From NCBI GenBank assembly GCA_964352715.1, contig CAYGSU010000072.1, positions 1 through 20,181 on the forward strand: DNA of 20,181 bases. The letters are read 5' to 3'. Origin of the DNA: JAVKBW01 sp964352715. GTDB taxonomy: Bacteria > Pseudomonadota > Alphaproteobacteria > UBA8366 > Aestuariispiraceae. Below are positions 7,163 to 16,224 of the stretch, piece by piece. The position numbers and the translations under genes were made by a program. The first letter of the stretch is position 1. Each line of letters begins with the position of its first letter. The notes under the pieces were generated by a model. That model saw only the letters and a program-made list of their open reading frames with translations, ran no database searches and had not been told where the DNA came from.

Positions 7163-8440
7163 ATGGCGATTGCCAGACGGTCCCGACAGCAGACCCTGGA
7201 TATCTGGCCGGGCTTTGTCGATGCGCTCGCGACCCTGCTGATGGTCATCATCTTTCTGCTGATGATCTTCGTGATCTCGCAGCTATACCTGAACGATGCG
7301 CTTGCCGGCCGTGACAAGGCGCTCGACCGGTTGAGCCGGCAGGTCACAGAGCTTGGCGAGCTGCTGGCGCTGGAACGATCCGCCAATGATGACCTCCGGC
7401 AGAATGTCGAAAGCATCTCCAGCCAGCTTCGCGCCAGCCTGTCGCGCCGCGACGAACTGGAAGCCGCTTTGGGCGACCTGCGTGCCGAGCGCGACGGCCT
7501 GCTGGCGCGGTTCCAGGCCGCCGAAGATACCAACAACGAATTGAGCGAAAAGCTGTCGGAAACCCGGCAGGCGTTCGAGGACGCAACGGCAGCCTTGTCC
7601 ACCAGCCGGCAGGAACTGGAAGACGCCTACGCCACCATCGACGCCGACAAGGAAACCATTCAGGCGCAACTGGCCGAACTGGACCGGTTGAGCAGCGATA
7701 TAGAAGCGCTCGACGCCTTGCGGCAGGAACTACTACAAACCGTCGCCGCGCAGGAAGAATCCCTCGAAAGCACACAATCGGAACTGACGGAAGAGAAAGA
7801 GGCCGCCATTCTGGCCCGGGCCGAAGCGGCCAAGCTGAATCAGCAGATCGACGCCTTGCGGGAACAGATCGCCGATCTCAACGCACTGCTGGATGCTTCA
7901 GAAGAACGCGACCGCGAAGCCGATGCGCAGATTGCCGATCTCGGCAAACGCCTGAATGTGGCTTTGGCCAGCAAGGTGCAGGAACTGGCCCGCTACCGGT
8001 CGGAATTCTTTGGCAAACTGCGCGAAATTCTCGGCAACCGGCGCGATATCCAGATTGTCGGCGACCGTTTTGTCTTCCAGTCCGAAGTGCTGTTCGAGGG
8101 CGGTTCCGCCGAGCTGGGCGAAGCCGGCAAGGAACAGATGGCCAGCCTCGCCAAGACCCTGCTGGAAATCGCCTCACAGATTCCGCCGGAACTGAACTGG
8201 ATATTGCGGGTCGACGGCCATACCGACGAACGGCCGATCTCCACCGCGCGTTTCCCGTCTAACTGGGAACTGTCGACCGCGCGGGCGATTTCGGTCGTGA
8301 AATTCCTGCGCAGTCAGGGCATCCCGCCGGAACGCCTCGCCGCGACCGGCTTTGCTGAATACCAGCCGCTGGATGCCCGCACGGATGAAATCGCCTTCCG
8401 CCGAAACCGTCGCATCGAACTGAAACTGACGGAACGCTAG
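7163..8440 (+). CDS. MotB-like stator subunit: single TM, long coiled coil, OmpA peptidoglycan-binding domain
   Basis: A 425-residue protein with the architecture of MotB or ZorB. A short cytoplasmic N-terminus is followed by one membrane segment (about 18-40) whose start, DIWPGFVDALATLLMVIIF, places an Asp (D20) where MotB carries its proton-binding Asp. A long coiled coil (about 45-290) is rich in Glu, Leu, Arg and Ala. The C-terminal OmpA-like domain (about 300-425) has RVDGHTDERPI (D355), SNWELSTARA (N367) and FRRNRRIELKL, the residues expected for binding peptidoglycan diaminopimelate. ExbD and TolR lack such a domain, so this is closer to MotB. Flagellar motB is usually shorter in the linker and lies with flagellar genes; none are here. 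The start ATG follows a weak GGGACA. The stop is 1 bp from the convergent ureG stop. Confidence 0.88.
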   Translation: MAIARRSRQQTLDIWPGFVDALATLLMVIIFLLMIFVISQLYLNDALAGRDKALDRLSRQVTELGELLALERSANDDLRQNVESISSQLRASLSRRDELEAALGDLRAERDGLLARFQAAEDTNNELSEKLSETRQAFEDATAALSTSRQELEDAYATIDADKETIQAQLAELDRLSSDIEALDALRQELLQTVAAQEESLESTQSELTEEKEAAILARAEAAKLNQQIDALREQIADLNALLDASEERDREADAQIADLGKRLNVALASKVQELARYRSEFFGKLREILGNRRDIQIVGDRFVFQSEVLFEGGSAELGEAGKEQMASLAKTLLEIASQIPPELNWILRVDGHTDERPISTARFPSNWELSTARAISVVKFLRSQGIPPERLAATGFAEYQPLDARTDEIAFRRNRRIELKLTER

Positions 8441-8441
8441 G

Positions 8442-9062
8442 CTAGGCAGATAGTCCGCCCCGCTCTTCGATGAACCGGGCGATGACGTCGACCCCCTCGC
8501 CGGCCTTCATGTTCGTGAACACATAGGGTCTTTCGCCGCGCATCCGTTTCGTGTCGCTGTCCATCACCGACAGGTCGGCCCCGACCAGACCGGCAAGGTC
8601 GGTCTTGTTGATGACCAGAATGTCGGATTTGGTGATGCCCGGCCCGCCCTTGCGCGGAATCTTTTCACCCGCCGATACATCGATGACATAGATCGTGAGA
8701 TCGGCCAGTTCCGGCGAGAAGGTCGCCGCCAGATTATCGCCGCCGGATTCGATCAGGATGAGGTCGAGATCGGGAAAGGCGAGATGCATCTGCGCCACGG
8801 CCGCCAGGTTGATCGACGCATCCTCGCGGATCGCCGTATGCGGACAGCCGCCGGTTTCCACCCCCAATATCCGTTCTTCCGGCAGCGCGCCCGCTCGGTT
8901 CAGAATCAGCGCGTCTTCCTTGGTGTAGATATCGTTGGTGATGGCGCACATGTCATAGGTGTCGCGGAAGGTCTGGCACAGCCGTTCCATCAAGGCGGTC
9001 TTGCCGGACCCGACCGGACCGCCGATGCCGACACGCAAGGGGCCGTTAACTGAAAGCGTCAT
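8442..9062 (-). CDS. ureG: Urease accessory GTPase UreG
   Basis: A SIMIBI-class GTPase of 206 residues that delivers nickel for urease maturation with UreD, UreF and UreE. The P-loop GPVGSGKTALME is at about residues 15-26, and the metal-binding Cys-Pro-His motif in GGCPHTAIREDAS is at about 73-75. ESGGDNLAATFSPELADLTI and the G4 motif NKTD are present. Its ATG overlaps the ureF TGA by four bases (ATGA, 9059-9062), so translation is probably coupled. It is the last gene of the operon. Its stop is 1 bp from the stop of the convergent MotB-like gene, with no terminator between. Confidence 0.97.
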   Translation of the reverse strand: MTLSVNGPLRVGIGGPVGSGKTALMERLCQTFRDTYDMCAITNDIYTKEDALILNRAGALPEERILGVETGGCPHTAIREDASINLAAVAQMHLAFPDLDLILIESGGDNLAATFSPELADLTIYVIDVSAGEKIPRKGGPGITKSDILVINKTDLAGLVGADLSVMDSDTKRMRGERPYVFTNMKAGEGVDVIARFIEERGGLSA

Positions 9063-9733
9063 GAGCGGAACAACCTTGTGTACTGGGTTTCGTGTTTCAT
9101 CGACGCGATGTCGGACAGCATCGCCGCCCCGCCAGGATCGTCATGGCCGGCAACTGCGGCGCGTTCGACGGTGCGCGCAACCGGCTTTTCAAGATCGCGC
9201 TGAACCTGCTGCCCGGCGGTCTGGCCGAGCGGGATCAGCCGGACCCCGGCGGAAACCAGATTGGCGGCGAAGCCGTGCACGAACGCCGTCAGGGCATCTT
9301 TTCTGTCGATGCCGTGTCCGGCAGCCGCCGCGCCGACCGCGACCGGATAGGCCACCGCATCGCCCGGCAGGCCAGTCAGCCGGGCCAGACCTGGCCACGG
9401 CCAGACATCGCCCGTCGCCTTGATGAAGGCATTGCCCAAAGCCACCGTTTCCATCTGCCGTTCGCGGCTGGGCGACAGCGCGATCGCGAGATCATTGATG
9501 TCACCCAGCGCCGCACTATCCGAAGCCGCGTCATGCGCCAGCGAAAACAAAACCGCATCGGTCCAGCCGCTGCCATGGACGACCAGATCCTCGATCCAGT
9601 CACCCAAAGTGTCTTGCGAGGAAACCACGCCGGTTTCCACAACCCATTCCAGACCGTGGGAATAGGCAAACGCACCAACCGGATAACCCGGCGACAACCA
9701 GGTCATCAGACGGTAAAGAGCCGGACTATTCAT
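9059..9733 (-). CDS. ureF: Urease accessory protein UreF
   Basis: UreF joins UreD on apo-urease and gates UreG GTPase activity during nickel insertion. The 224-residue product starts MNSPALYRLMTWLSPGYPVG, and the family motif WLSPGYPVGAFAYSHGLEW is clear. It is all-helical in known structures. The ATG at 9731-9733 overlaps the ureE 3' end by 8 nt. An in-frame ATG four codons upstream (9745) is also possible; neither has a strong Shine-Dalgarno, which fits translational coupling to ureE. The longer frame up to 9847 only reads through the His-tail region of ureE. The stop overlaps the ureG start. Confidence 0.94.
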   Translation of the reverse strand: MNSPALYRLMTWLSPGYPVGAFAYSHGLEWVVETGVVSSQDTLGDWIEDLVVHGSGWTDAVLFSLAHDAASDSAALGDINDLAIALSPSRERQMETVALGNAFIKATGDVWPWPGLARLTGLPGDAVAYPVAVGAAAAGHGIDRKDALTAFVHGFAANLVSAGVRLIPLGQTAGQQVQRDLEKPVARTVERAAVAGHDDPGGAAMLSDIASMKHETQYTRLFRS

Positions 9734-10220
9734 GACTGTGCTCATGGTTCTGGCTGTTGCCGTGGCTGTGACCGTGCCCGACGCCGTCCGGCCCATAGGC
9801 CCCGCCTTCCGGGTCGAAAGCCCGTTGGCAAAGCTGCACGTCCGCACCGAGACCGCGCGCCATTTCCGCGATCACATGGTCTTCCAGCACGATCAGCGCC
9901 CCGCCATCGATCTGCGTCGGCAAATGCCGGTTGCCGAGATGCCAGGCCAACCGCATCTGGTGATCGGCCCCGGTGCAGGTGATTTTCAGCACCGGTTCCG
10001 CCGCCGCTTCGACTGCGACGAGCCGTCCGTCTTCCAGTTCCAGCGCATCGCCGCCTCGCAACGCCGTGGCGCGCGGCAGATCAAGCAGAAAGTCCAGACC
10101 ATCGGCGCTGTGCATCGCCAGCCGACGGCGGTGTCTGTCCTGATAGGCAAGCACCACCGTCGATACCGCCGGCCTCGCCCAGTCGCCCTTTCGTTTCACC
10201 GCCACCGCCCGGATCATCAT
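9726..10220 (-). CDS. ureE: Urease nickel metallochaperone UreE
   Basis: UreE binds nickel and donates it to the UreDFG/apo-urease complex. The protein has 164 residues. The N-terminal beta domain runs to about residue 75. The C-terminal ferredoxin-like nickel domain includes HQMRLAWHLGNRHLPTQI, with the conserved HLGNRH. The tail HGHSHGNSQNHEHSHE carries six His and should bind extra nickel. Two ATGs stand side by side (10218-10220 and 10215-10217), with AGG about 6 nt upstream of the first. The gene starts 6 bp after the ureC stop and overlaps ureF. Confidence 0.95.
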   Translation of the reverse strand: MMIRAVAVKRKGDWARPAVSTVVLAYQDRHRRRLAMHSADGLDFLLDLPRATALRGGDALELEDGRLVAVEAAAEPVLKITCTGADHQMRLAWHLGNRHLPTQIDGGALIVLEDHVIAEMARGLGADVQLCQRAFDPEGGAYGPDGVGHGHSHGNSQNHEHSHE

Positions 10221-10226
10221 CAATGC

Positions 10227-11939
<1,713 letters not shown>

Positions 11940-11955
11940 CCTGCTTCCCTTCGGC

Positions 11956-12264
11956 TCAGTCGAGCGCACCCATGATTTTCTGATTGAACCCGTAGACGCT
12001 GCGATCGCCGCGCAACGGCACCAGGGTCACTTCGCGGCTCTGGCCCGGTTCGAACCGCACCGCCGTGCCGGCGGCGATATCCAGCCGCATGCCGCGCGAC
12101 GCATCGCGGTCAAAGGCCAGGCCCTCGTTGGTCTCGAAAAAATGATAGTGGCTGCCGACCTGGATCGGCCGGTCGCCGGTATTCGCGACCTTCAGCACCA
12201 CCGTCTTCTGGCCGGCATTCAGTTCGATATCGCCGTCGGCGGGGAACACTTCTCCGGGGATCAT
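11956..12264 (-). CDS. ureB: Urease beta subunit UreB
   Basis: A small structural subunit of 102 residues beginning MIPGEVFPADGDIELNAG, with the family motif VGSHYHFFETN and the C-terminal YGFNQKIMGAL. The separate ureA and ureB genes show the three-subunit bacterial type of urease rather than the fused type of Helicobacter. GAGGAGG lies 6 nt upstream of the ATG, a strong ribosome-binding site. It is 10 bp downstream of ureA. Confidence 0.98.
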   Translation of the reverse strand: MIPGEVFPADGDIELNAGQKTVVLKVANTGDRPIQVGSHYHFFETNEGLAFDRDASRGMRLDIAAGTAVRFEPGQSREVTLVPLRGDRSVYGFNQKIMGALD

Positions 12265-12274
12265 GGCAGCCTCC

Positions 12275-12577
12275 TCAGCGGATCGGGTTGTGGACGGTGA
12301 CCAGTTTGGTGCCGTCCGGAAAGGTCGCCTCGACCTGGATATCGTGGATCATCTCCGCAACGCCCTCCATCACCTGGTCCCGGGTGATGACCTTCGCCCC
12401 GGCCTGCATCAGATCGGCAACGGACGTGCCGTCGCGCGCGCCCTCGACCACGAAATCCGTAATCAGGGCGATGGCTTCCGGGTGGTTCAGCTTCACCCCG
12501 CGTTCCAGCCGCCGGCGCGCCACCATGGCCGCCATCGAAACCAGCAGCTTGTCCTTTTCCCGAGGTGTCAGGTTCAT
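12275..12577 (-). CDS. ureA: Urease gamma subunit UreA
   Basis: A structural subunit of 100 residues, the usual length. It starts MNLTPREKDKLLVSMAAMVA and has LNHPEAIALITDFVVEGARD, the most conserved stretch of the family, and ends KLVTVHNPIR. GGAGAA lies about 7 nt upstream of the ATG. It is 25 bp after the ureD stop, so it is probably cotranscribed with ureD. Confidence 0.98.
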   Translation of the reverse strand: MNLTPREKDKLLVSMAAMVARRRLERGVKLNHPEAIALITDFVVEGARDGTSVADLMQAGAKVITRDQVMEGVAEMIHDIQVEATFPDGTKLVTVHNPIR

Positions 12578-12602
12578 CCGTTATTCTCCATCACCGCTCT
12601 AT

Positions 12603-13472
12603 CTAAATCGACCAGACCCGCGGCAGCGGCACGCCGCCGTTGAGAACGCCAAGCACTGGCACGACAACGCGCCGCAGGTCGAAACCGTCCGCCGCCACGG
12701 CCCGAATCACCAGCTTTCCCTGCCAGGCGCTGACGCCGGCCGAAACGCCGTCGATTTCCGTATCGTCCAGCAGCGCGCGCACGGTATCCACCAATCCTTC
12801 AGCATCCGGTGCGAAATAGACGATGCTGGTCATCGCCACCGCCCCGCCCAGCGTGGCGTTGCGGCCCAGCAGCCGGCTGATTTCGCCATCGATATGAAAG
12901 GCTTCCGCATGCCGCAGCCGGCCGTTGCAGCGGATGCGCCAGTCGTCGCGGAATGCCCCGAACCGCACGGTCTCGCCCCGTGCCGAGCGGCCGAACACAA
13001 CCGATTCCTGTACCAGCACACTGCTGTCTTCCGCCATCTCGATATCGAGGCTGCGGCGCAGGCTGGACCCGTCGAACAGAATTGTTTCCTGCGGCAGCCA
13101 GGCAAGCCGCCCGCCGTCGCCGACCGTAAGCCGCACCGTCGCCGCCGCTGCCGCGCCACGTGAGGCATAGGCCCGCTCGCAGGCCTGTGTCGTAAACACT
13201 GCAGATGCGCCCGCGCCTACCGCGCCGTCGAACACCACGCGGTCGCCATCGGTCAGGCCGCCGGCTGTGTTGATGAGCACCGCTTCCGCCGCCCCGCCGC
13301 CGGACCGGCCGGGAAACCGCACCTTGAACGAGCCGGACTGGCGCAGATCCTCCAGCACTGTCTCTCCGCCCCGCCGCCGGAAGACGCATTTGGCCTCTCC
13401 CCTCATCCGTTGCAGGACAGGGGCCGGGGTTTCAGCGGGTTTGATGTCTGTCAGCGCAGGATCGAGCGGCAT
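12603..13472 (-). CDS. ureD: Urease accessory protein UreD (UreH)
   Basis: A scaffold protein that binds apo-urease and recruits UreF and UreG; a tunnel through UreD is thought to carry nickel. The product has 289 residues. Family features include AVLINTAGGLTDGDRVVFD, TTQACERAYAS, WLPQETILFDGSSLRRSLDI and VVFGRSARGE. It is the first gene of the ureDABCEFG operon. The ATG at 13470-13472 has no clear Shine-Dalgarno, and a candidate promoter ends only about 20 bp upstream, so the leader may be very short. It is divergent from rpmE with a 197-bp spacer. Confidence 0.95.
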   Translation of the reverse strand: MPLDPALTDIKPAETPAPVLQRMRGEAKCVFRRRGGETVLEDLRQSGSFKVRFPGRSGGGAAEAVLINTAGGLTDGDRVVFDGAVGAGASAVFTTQACERAYASRGAAAAATVRLTVGDGGRLAWLPQETILFDGSSLRRSLDIEMAEDSSVLVQESVVFGRSARGETVRFGAFRDDWRIRCNGRLRHAEAFHIDGEISRLLGRNATLGGAVAMTSIVYFAPDAEGLVDTVRALLDDTEIDGVSAGVSAWQGKLVIRAVAADGFDLRRVVVPVLGVLNGGVPLPRVWSI

Positions 13473-13490
13473 GGGCCATTAATATGCTGG

Positions 13491-13519
13491 AATAAAATCC
13501 TAACCGGCAGTATCGACAA
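13491..13519 (-). promoter_or_regulatory. Candidate ureD promoter
   Basis: On the minus strand, TTGTCG (13514-13519) and TTTATT (13491-13496) are separated by 17 bp, four of six matches each to the sigma70 boxes. It would give a leader of about 12 nt before the ureD ATG. No sigma54 (GG-N10-GC type) nitrogen-control promoter was seen in the spacer. The 9-mer TTAATATGC occurs twice (13479-13487 and 13541-13549), flanking this site. Confidence 0.25.
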
Positions 13520-13587
13520 CCCGCCCCCGTCCGCCAAGGGTTAATATGCGAAAGCCACCGAACCGCAAAGAATTCCGGGGTAAGGGC

Positions 13588-13616
13588 TTGCCTAATCGCC
13601 CGTGCCGCTGTACACA
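13588..13616 (+). promoter_or_regulatory. Candidate rpmE promoter
   Basis: TTGCCT (13588-13593) and TACACA (13611-13616) are spaced by 17 bp, about 55 bp ahead of the rpmE ATG. Matches to the sigma70 consensus are partial (4/6 and 3/6), so it is only a suggestion. Confidence 0.3.
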
Positions 13617-13669
13617 CCGCGCCTGGAATTAAACGGGCGCAGCCCCGCACAAATGCAAGGATACTGGCG

Positions 13670-13888
13670 ATGAAAGCGAACATTCATCCGGAATACCATT
13701 CGATCACGGTCGAAATGACAGACGGCACGTCCTACCAGACCTATTCGACATGGGGCTCTGAAGGCGACGTGATGAAGCTGGAAATCGACCCGACATCGCA
13801 CCCGGCCTGGACCGGCGGCCCGCAGCGCCTGATGCAGGGCGGTCAGCTCGACCGGTTCAACAAGAAATTCGCGAATTTCGGCATCTGA
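13670..13888 (+). CDS. rpmE: 50S ribosomal protein L31, cysteine-free form
   Basis: L31 bridges the large and small ribosomal subunits at the central protuberance. The 72-residue protein MKANIHPEYHSITVEMTDGT contains SHPAWTGGPQRLMQGGQLDRF, diagnostic of the family, and ends KKFANFGI. It has no Cys, so it is a zinc-independent form; the Cys pairs of E. coli L31 are replaced. This is the ordinary form in alphaproteobacteria. AAGGA lies 8 nt upstream of the ATG. A strong terminator follows 26 bp after the stop, so the gene is probably monocistronic. Confidence 0.96.
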   Translation: MKANIHPEYHSITVEMTDGTSYQTYSTWGSEGDVMKLEIDPTSHPAWTGGPQRLMQGGQLDRFNKKFANFGI

Positions 13889-13914
13889 TCCGAATCCCTC
13901 GCAGACAGACGATG

Positions 13915-13940
13915 AAGGGCGCCCCCGCGGCGCCCTTTTT
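13915..13940 (+). terminator. Rho-independent terminator of rpmE
   Basis: A perfect 9-bp stem, AAGGGCGCC (13915-13923) and GGCGCCCTT (13929-13937), with a 5-nt loop, runs directly into a T-rich tail (TTTTTCTTT). Confidence 0.93.
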
Positions 13941-13968
13941 CTTTGCCCGGTTAAACGACCGATCGGGG

Positions 13969-13995
13969 GTCAGGGTGGAGGTGCGCGGCATACCG
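13969..13995 (+). repeat. 27-bp direct repeat, copy 1 (intergenic)
   Basis: This matches 15682-15708 in the same orientation with one mismatch in 27 bp; the match extends weakly five bases to the left. Copy 2 encodes PRTSTLTP in the GH108-like gene on the minus strand. Here the same strand and frame also read PRTSTLTP, within a short frame (13857-14042) that lacks other similarity. It is probably a fragment left by duplication. The rest of the 13941-14106 spacer is AT-richer toward the next gene and shows no clear promoter. Confidence 0.7.
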
Positions 13996-14106
13996 CTGAA
14001 TGTCGAGGCTTGCGAACGGTTCCTCGAATCCACTCCTGACATCCGATCACATTTTTGCCATTATATCGTGTATTATTAAAGTTCACTGCAACAACGGGAA
14101 CCAACA

Positions 14107-14874
14107 ATGCGACACCTTGTAACAGGTCTGGTCCTGCTTTGGCTTGCGATCCCCGCAAGCGGCCATGCAGGCGAACGCAACAGCAAATGGAGCGATTGGC
14201 GTACTATCGCCCATGACGGTTCGTATGCCACAAGCGACTGTATCGGCACCTTCGACACCCCTGACTGCATTGCCGATACATGGGCGGCCTGCGATGTTCT
14301 GGGGTATCTCAAGGACGGCGCAAAAGACTACATTCCAGAAAACCATCGACCGATGTGCAGGCATCTTCTGTGGGGGATGGGTGGTGTGCCTGCAGCAAGA
14401 ATAAGATGGCGGGAACCATTCCACGATCCCGAAATATACTTATACCGTATACACACCTGGACAGCACTTGAGGAGGATGTGAACCAGTATCTCCGAACTG
14501 ACCTCAATGAAGCGAATACCGGACCTAAAGGATTGCCTCGAGTGCTACCCGGCGACACGGTTCTGGAATTTTATCCCGCCGGTTGCTACAGCCGGTACAA
14601 ATGCGTTCAGGAACAGAAAGCGGATGACATGAAAGCCTGCCCGCCAGTAAGCTGCCAGGGTTTCGATCTGTTCGGTCCGAAGGATCAGGATTATCTGCGG
14701 ATTGGCTGCGATGGTTATCCTGACCCTGACGGCATACTCATGCCATTGACATTTATCATCCTGCGGAAAGTTGATGGCAGCTGGTTTATAACGTATGAAG
14801 AAGATTCCACAGGCACCTATAAAAGAACCTGCGACCTGAGTTTCATGCCCGATTACTGGCGAAAGCGAAAGTGA
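14107..14874 (+). CDS. Secreted ten-cysteine protein of unknown function
   Basis: I do not recognise a family. The 255-residue product begins MRHLVTGLVLLWLAIPASGH, a clear signal peptide with likely cleavage after A21. The mature part has ten Cys (about residues 45, 54, 62, 84, 160, 166, 178, 183, 201, 242), an even number that suggests five disulfides in the periplasm or outside. It is rich in Trp, Tyr and Asp, with stretches such as FHDPEIYLYRIHTWTALEED and YLRIGCDGYPDPDG. The DNA is visibly richer in A/T than its neighbours and uses rarer codons (ATA, AGA, TTA), which suggests recent acquisition. The start has only a weak CGGGAA upstream. Its 3' end overlaps the convergent GH108-like gene by 22 bp. 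Confidence 0.72.
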   Translation: MRHLVTGLVLLWLAIPASGHAGERNSKWSDWRTIAHDGSYATSDCIGTFDTPDCIADTWAACDVLGYLKDGAKDYIPENHRPMCRHLLWGMGGVPAARIRWREPFHDPEIYLYRIHTWTALEEDVNQYLRTDLNEANTGPKGLPRVLPGDTVLEFYPAGCYSRYKCVQEQKADDMKACPPVSCQGFDLFGPKDQDYLRIGCDGYPDPDGILMPLTFIILRKVDGSWFITYEEDSTGTYKRTCDLSFMPDYWRKRK

Positions 14875-16124
14875 TCGAACCTTTTCTTCAAACCTTCATG
14901 GTTCTTGTCGTTAGAGACCTTTTCCGCTCGCCGGTCTGCCAGAGCATCCAGCAGCAAAGGTTTGGTGTCAGGGTTTACTGCCAAACGGCTATAGGCGCCA
15001 AAAGTCTGTTTGCCCATTAAGCCGTCGACTTTGACCGCTCCTGGTTCAACATCGTTGATTGCCTCCTGGATCGCCTCGATGCGTTCCTTACCCGCAATCG
15101 GACCGAGGATCGTATCGGCAAGAGCCGCCGCCGCCTCTTCATCGCCAACCAATTCCAGCGCGTCAGCGCCGCCAACCGGAGCCAAAGAATGACCGTCCTT
15201 CTTCGTGCCAAGTAGCGCATCGAGCACCTTGATCCGCTGTTCGGGGGTCAGAGAATCCGGAGATGTGTCTTTTTGAATGCCTGTCCTGTCTACGACAAGG
15301 TTTATGGATGATTGTGTGATACCGGCATAGGTTTTTCCATCGCTCGCCTCTCCGCCTTCGGCAACGAAAAACTCCCAGTATGCCCTTTGGCGGGCCGGCG
15401 GCAGGTTTTGCGCTTCAAGTTCCTGATCGTACCTGTCCGCCTCATCCTGCGACACGGCCTGCTTGCGATACGCACCGACAGGCCGCCGCCCGCCAGGGTT
15501 TATCTTTGCCGGTTGTTGGGCTGGCCGCTTCGGCGCGCGAGGGGACGGTGGCTGGTTCGGCGATGGTGCGGTCTGCGCCACCTGCACCGTTTGTTGTGGT
15601 GTCTTGTACGGGTCGCGCGGGTCGCCGTCGGCATGGCGGTCAAGCGCCTGCCTGAGGACCTTTTCCGTTTCGTCGCCGGGCGTCAGGGTGGAGGTGCGCG
15701 GCAGACCGTATTCCGATTGCAGGTTGCGGATGGCGGCGGCGAGATAGAAATCCTCGTCCTCGGGTGGGCTGTCGGGATCGAACTGCCCGGTCAGGGTCAG
15801 CATGGTTTTCAAGGTCTTTTTATCCGCCGGGTCATTGCGCCCCTCCGCCCCGACTGAACCGGTCAGACCATTGCGCCGCACGGCATCTGCCGCGTCGCGA
15901 TCGCTTTGCCCGATGGACGCCCGCAACAGACGCTCCGTCGGGCCACCGGGTTTCATTTCACCATCCGCGCGCAAGCCGTTGCGGTTCTGGAAAGCCCTGA
16001 TACCGGTAATCAGCTCTTTCTCCGGCAACCCGTTGATCTGTCCGAAAGGCGGTGTGTAGTCACCGGTGCGCCACAGGGCTTGCTTCACAGAAAAGGCATC
16101 GGGTTCGGCCATCGGCGCATTGCC
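14853..16124 (-). CDS. Peptidoglycan-binding repeat / GH108-like muramidase, 5' end lost in gap
   Basis: At least 423 residues are visible. Two PG-binding_1-like repeats come first: about 12-70 (ITGIRAFQNRNGLRADGEMK, then PGGPTERLL) and about 100-162 (AAAIRNLQSEYGLPRTSTLT, then PGDETEKVL). A Pro/Gln-rich linker spans about 170-215. A C-terminal region, about 240-400, resembles glycoside hydrolase 108 (TtsA/ZliS type N-acetylmuramidase). It has YWEFFVAEGG with the catalytic-type Glu at 256, YAGITQSSI, and then VKVDGLMGKQTFGAYSRL, like the PG_binding_3 domain that follows in that family. TtsA-like enzymes cut peptidoglycan, often for protein export. The assignment rests on remembered motifs. 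A Met at 16110-16112 could be a start, but the frame stays open into the gap, and the family usually has more N-terminal sequence. It is divergent from hsp20 across the gap. Confidence 0.68.
   Translation of the reverse strand, partial: GNAPMAEPDAFSVKQALWRTGDYTPPFGQINGLPEKELITGIRAFQNRNGLRADGEMKPGGPTERLLRASIGQSDRDAADAVRRNGLTGSVGAEGRNDPADKKTLKTMLTLTGQFDPDSPPEDEDFYLAAAIRNLQSEYGLPRTSTLTPGDETEKVLRQALDRHADGDPRDPYKTPQQTVQVAQTAPSPNQPPSPRAPKRPAQQPAKINPGGRRPVGAYRKQAVSQDEADRYDQELEAQNLPPARQRAYWEFFVAEGGEASDGKTYAGITQSSINLVVDRTGIQKDTSPDSLTPEQRIKVLDALLGTKKDGHSLAPVGGADALELVGDEEAAAALADTILGPIAGKERIEAIQEAINDVEPGAVKVDGLMGKQTFGAYSRLAVNPDTKPLLLDALADRRAEKVSNDKNHEGLKKRFDHFRFRQ
15682..15708 (+). repeat. 27-bp direct repeat, copy 2 (in GH108-like gene)
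   Basis: This is the partner of 13969-13995. It lies in the coding sequence of the second peptidoglycan-binding repeat of the GH108-like protein (minus strand, G-L-PRTSTLTP). Confidence 0.7.
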
Positions 16125-16224
16125 NNNNNNNNNNNNNNNNNNNNNNNNNNNNNNNNNNNNNNNNNNNNNNNNNNNNNNNNNNNNNNNNNNNNNNNNNNNN
16201 NNNNNNNNNNNNNNNNNNNNNNNN
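16125..16224. other. Assembly gap, 100 N, between GH108-like gene and hsp20
   Basis: Exactly 100 N. It should hold the 5' ends and promoters of two divergent genes: roughly the first 60-70 codons of hsp20 and an unknown N-terminal part of the GH108-like gene. The true length must therefore exceed 100 bp by several hundred. Confidence 0.96.

Noticed and set aside
5994..8440. Zorya anti-phage system (ZorA/ZorB)
   Set aside because: The domain types match, but the ZorA tail is usually much longer, and no ZorC, ZorD or ZorE gene or other defence gene is nearby. The pair sits among housekeeping genes.
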